Under the pieces are notes generated by a model. It saw only the letters and a program-made list of their open reading frames with translations, was not told the origin of the DNA and made no database searches. A program made the translations under genes and the position numbers. A stretch of DNA of 64,000 bases from Streptomyces atratus (lineage in GTDB: Bacteria; Actinomycetota; Actinomycetes; Streptomycetales; Streptomycetaceae), in NCBI RefSeq assembly GCF_014648655.1, contig NZ_BMRN01000005.1, positions 369,179 to 433,178 of the forward strand. Reading direction: 5' to 3'. Each line of letters starts with the position of its first letter. Positions within the stretch are counted from its first letter, which is position 1. This document shows positions 62,741 through 64,000 of the stretch, one piece after another.

Positions 62741-64000
62741 TTACGACTCGGACGTACCGTCCTCGTCCTCGTCCTCGTCCTTGCCGTCGCTCTTGTCGGC
62801 ATCCGCAGCGTCGGCCGACGCCGGAGCGGCGTCGTCCTCGTCCTCGTCCTCACCGAGGGCATCGACGAACTCGACACCGTCCAGCTCGGCAAGCCGGTCC
62901 GAGGCATCGGTGGCGCCGTCCTTGTCGGCCTCCAGCGCCTTCCCGAACCACTCACGCGCCTCGTCCTCGCGCCCCGCCGCCAGCAGCGCGTCCGCGTACG
63001 CATAGCGCAGCCGCGGAGTCCACGGGTGCACGGCGTTCGAGGCGAGCTCGGAGCTCTGCAGCGTGACGATGGCGGCATCGATCTGCCCCATGTCCCTACG
63101 GGCCCCGGCAGCCACCAGACGCATCTCGACCTGACCCGCCTTGTCCAGCTTCTGCACCTCGGGCTCGCCGGCCATGGCCATCGCCCGCTCGGGCCGCCCG
63201 AGTCCACGCTCGCAGTCGGCCATGACGGGCCACAGCTCCACGGAGCCGGTCATCCGCTTGGCCGCCCGGAACTCCGCCAGTGCCTCCGAGTACTTCTGCG
63301 TCGCGTACGCGGCAAACCCGGCCGCCTCACGCACAGCAGCAACCCGCGAGGCCAGCCGCAACGCGATCCGCGCGTACGCGTACGCCTGCTCAGGGTCCTC
63401 GTCGATCAGCCGGGCCACCATCACAAGGTTCCTGGCCACATCCTCGGCCAGGGTCTTCGGCAGGCTCATCAGCTCCTGCCGCACGTCCTTGTCGATCTCG
63501 TCACCGGTGACGTCGTCAGGAATCGGAAGCCGCTTGATGGGCTCACGGTCCCGGTCATCACGCCGCTCGTACCCACCACGGTCGTCACGACCGCGGTAAC
63601 CACCCCGGCCACCACGGTCGTCCCGCTGCCCGCGGTAACCCCCGCCTCGGCTGTCGTCCCGACGGAACCCGCCACCACGGCTGTCGTCATCACGGCGGGG
63701 GCCACGCGGCCGGTCATCACGCCGCTCGAACCCACCCGCAGGACGCCCACCACGGTCGTCATCACGACGCGGACCACGGTAGCCACCACGGTCATCGTCC
63801 CGGCGCGGACCACGGTCACGATCCCGGTCACGGTCGTCGCGCCGGAAACCACCACCGGCACCACCCCGGCTGTCATCACGACGGAACCCACCCGGACGGT
63901 CATCCCGCCGGTCGTCCCGACGGAAACCACCGCCGGAGCCCCCGCCTCGGCTGTCGTCCCGACGGAACCCGCCACCACGGCTGTCGTCATCACGGCGGGG
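62741..64000 (-). CDS. Helical-repeat (TPR-like) protein with long Arg/Gly/Asp repeat N-terminus, 5' truncated by window
   Basis: The frame is open from the right edge to the stop at 62741, giving at least 419 residues; the true start lies outside the window. The GTG at 63484 is internal, because the same frame continues upstream through P-I-K-R-L-P-I-P-D-D-V and then about 150 residues of F-R-R-D-D-S-R-G-G-G and related units. This Arg/Gly-rich stretch is probably disordered and RNA- or protein-binding. Residues after it are helical (ARIALRLASRVAAVREAAGFAAY, partial; SEALAEFRAAKRMTG) in TPR-like pairs, and the C-terminus is an Asp/Glu-rich tail. Function unknown. Confidence 0.82.
   Translation of the reverse strand, partial: PRRDDDSRGGGFRRDDSRGGGSGGGFRRDDRRDDRPGGFRRDDSRGGAGGGFRRDDRDRDRDRGPRRDDDRGGYRGPRRDDDRGGRPAGGFERRDDRPRGPRRDDDSRGGGFRRDDSRGGGYRGQRDDRGGRGGYRGRDDRGGYERRDDRDREPIKRLPIPDDVTGDEIDKDVRQELMSLPKTLAEDVARNLVMVARLIDEDPEQAYAYARIALRLASRVAAVREAAGFAAYATQKYSEALAEFRAAKRMTGSVELWPVMADCERGLGRPERAMAMAGEPEVQKLDKAGQVEMRLVAAGARRDMGQIDAAIVTLQSSELASNAVHPWTPRLRYAYADALLAAGREDEAREWFGKALEADKDGATDASDRLAELDGVEFVDALGEDEDEDDAAPASADAADADKSDGKDEDEDEDGTSES
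63641..64000 (-). repeat. In-frame tandem repeats encoding F-R-R-D-D / R-G-G units
   Basis: The region consists of diverged 20-40-base units. A 60-base segment at 63641-63700 recurs identically at 63941-64000, exactly 300 bases away. The array continues past the edge. Copy number may vary between strains. Confidence 0.85.

Noticed and set aside
63469..63993. Val/Thr/Ala-rich 174-codon minus-strand ORF
   Set aside because: It is a frame-shifted shadow of the Arg/Gly/Asp repeats of the true frame, and the conserved helical domain lies in the other frame.
63520..64000. Direct repeats considered as a CRISPR array
   Set aside because: The units vary in length, have no constant spacers, and translate in frame into F-R-R-D-D/R-G-G repeats.

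Overview
The window looks like a stretch of Streptomyces chromosome. GC content is very high, codons mostly end in G or C, many starts are GTG, and genes often overlap by ATGA or GTGA. The order sflA, acyl-CoA dehydrogenase, der-plsC-cmk-tyrA-aroH, pnuC-nadR, rluB-scpB-scpA, ParA, ald, pyrG, recN-nadK-tlyA matches, from memory, the conserved S. coelicolor region around SCO1749-SCO1785. No tRNA, rRNA, insertion sequence, prophage or CRISPR array was seen. All calls come from reading the sequence; no database search was run.

Region 1 (about 150-10330) is the most accessory-looking block. Eight leftward genes encode two polar-amino-acid ABC permeases, a matching ATPase, a binding lipoprotein, two flavin-dependent (LLM/NtaA-type) monooxygenases, an unusual FAD/NAD(P)-binding protein and a DUF1684 protein. 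A second binding lipoprotein diverges from them. A short unannotated leader-peptide ORF (9085-9156) of the sulfur-associated HxDxxRV...SxxC type precedes that lipoprotein gene. The set of two binding proteins, two permeases, one ATPase and two LLM monooxygenases resembles the Bacillus ytm (TcyJKLMN/Cmo) system for S-substituted cysteines. I infer a sulfur-scavenging locus.

Region 2 (10394-22610) holds a DUF5685 protein with an extremely cysteine-rich tail, the SepF-like divisome protein SflA, an acyl-CoA dehydrogenase, an MFS exporter, a PAP2 phosphatase, a tiny I78-type inhibitor, a WYL regulator, and a glycosyltransferase pair plus two Streptomyces proteins of unknown function.

Region 3 (22622-27825) is the leftward operon aroH-tyrA-cmk-plsC-der, preceded by a YidB/DUF937 protein. 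Region 4 (27911-36510) has a 1109-residue helical-repeat protein, two RlaP-like nucleotidyltransferases, and a leftward NAD/ADP-ribose operon: pnuC, nadR, an NrtR-type Nudix regulator, an ADP-ribosylglycohydrolase and a RlaP-like protein. A palindrome covers the promoter of that operon. Region 5 (36529-41363) is the chromosome-organisation operon ParA, a protein that looks like a ribbon-helix-helix DNA binder, ScpA, ScpB and RluB.

Region 6 (41620-59237) contains ald, a STAND-like ATPase/TPR protein with an altered P-loop, an ADP-ribose Nudix hydrolase, pyrG, a GH15 enzyme, a sulfurtransferase, a PucR regulator, a glycosyltransferase, a MraY-like membrane protein, the recN-nadK-tlyA cluster and an SCP2 protein. 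Region 7 (59296-64000) has an iron-box-controlled siderophore-type ABC ATPase, a HAD phosphatase, a DUF1015 protein and the 3' part of a gene with a long Arg/Gly/Asp repeat region followed by helical repeats. That gene runs off the right edge of the window.
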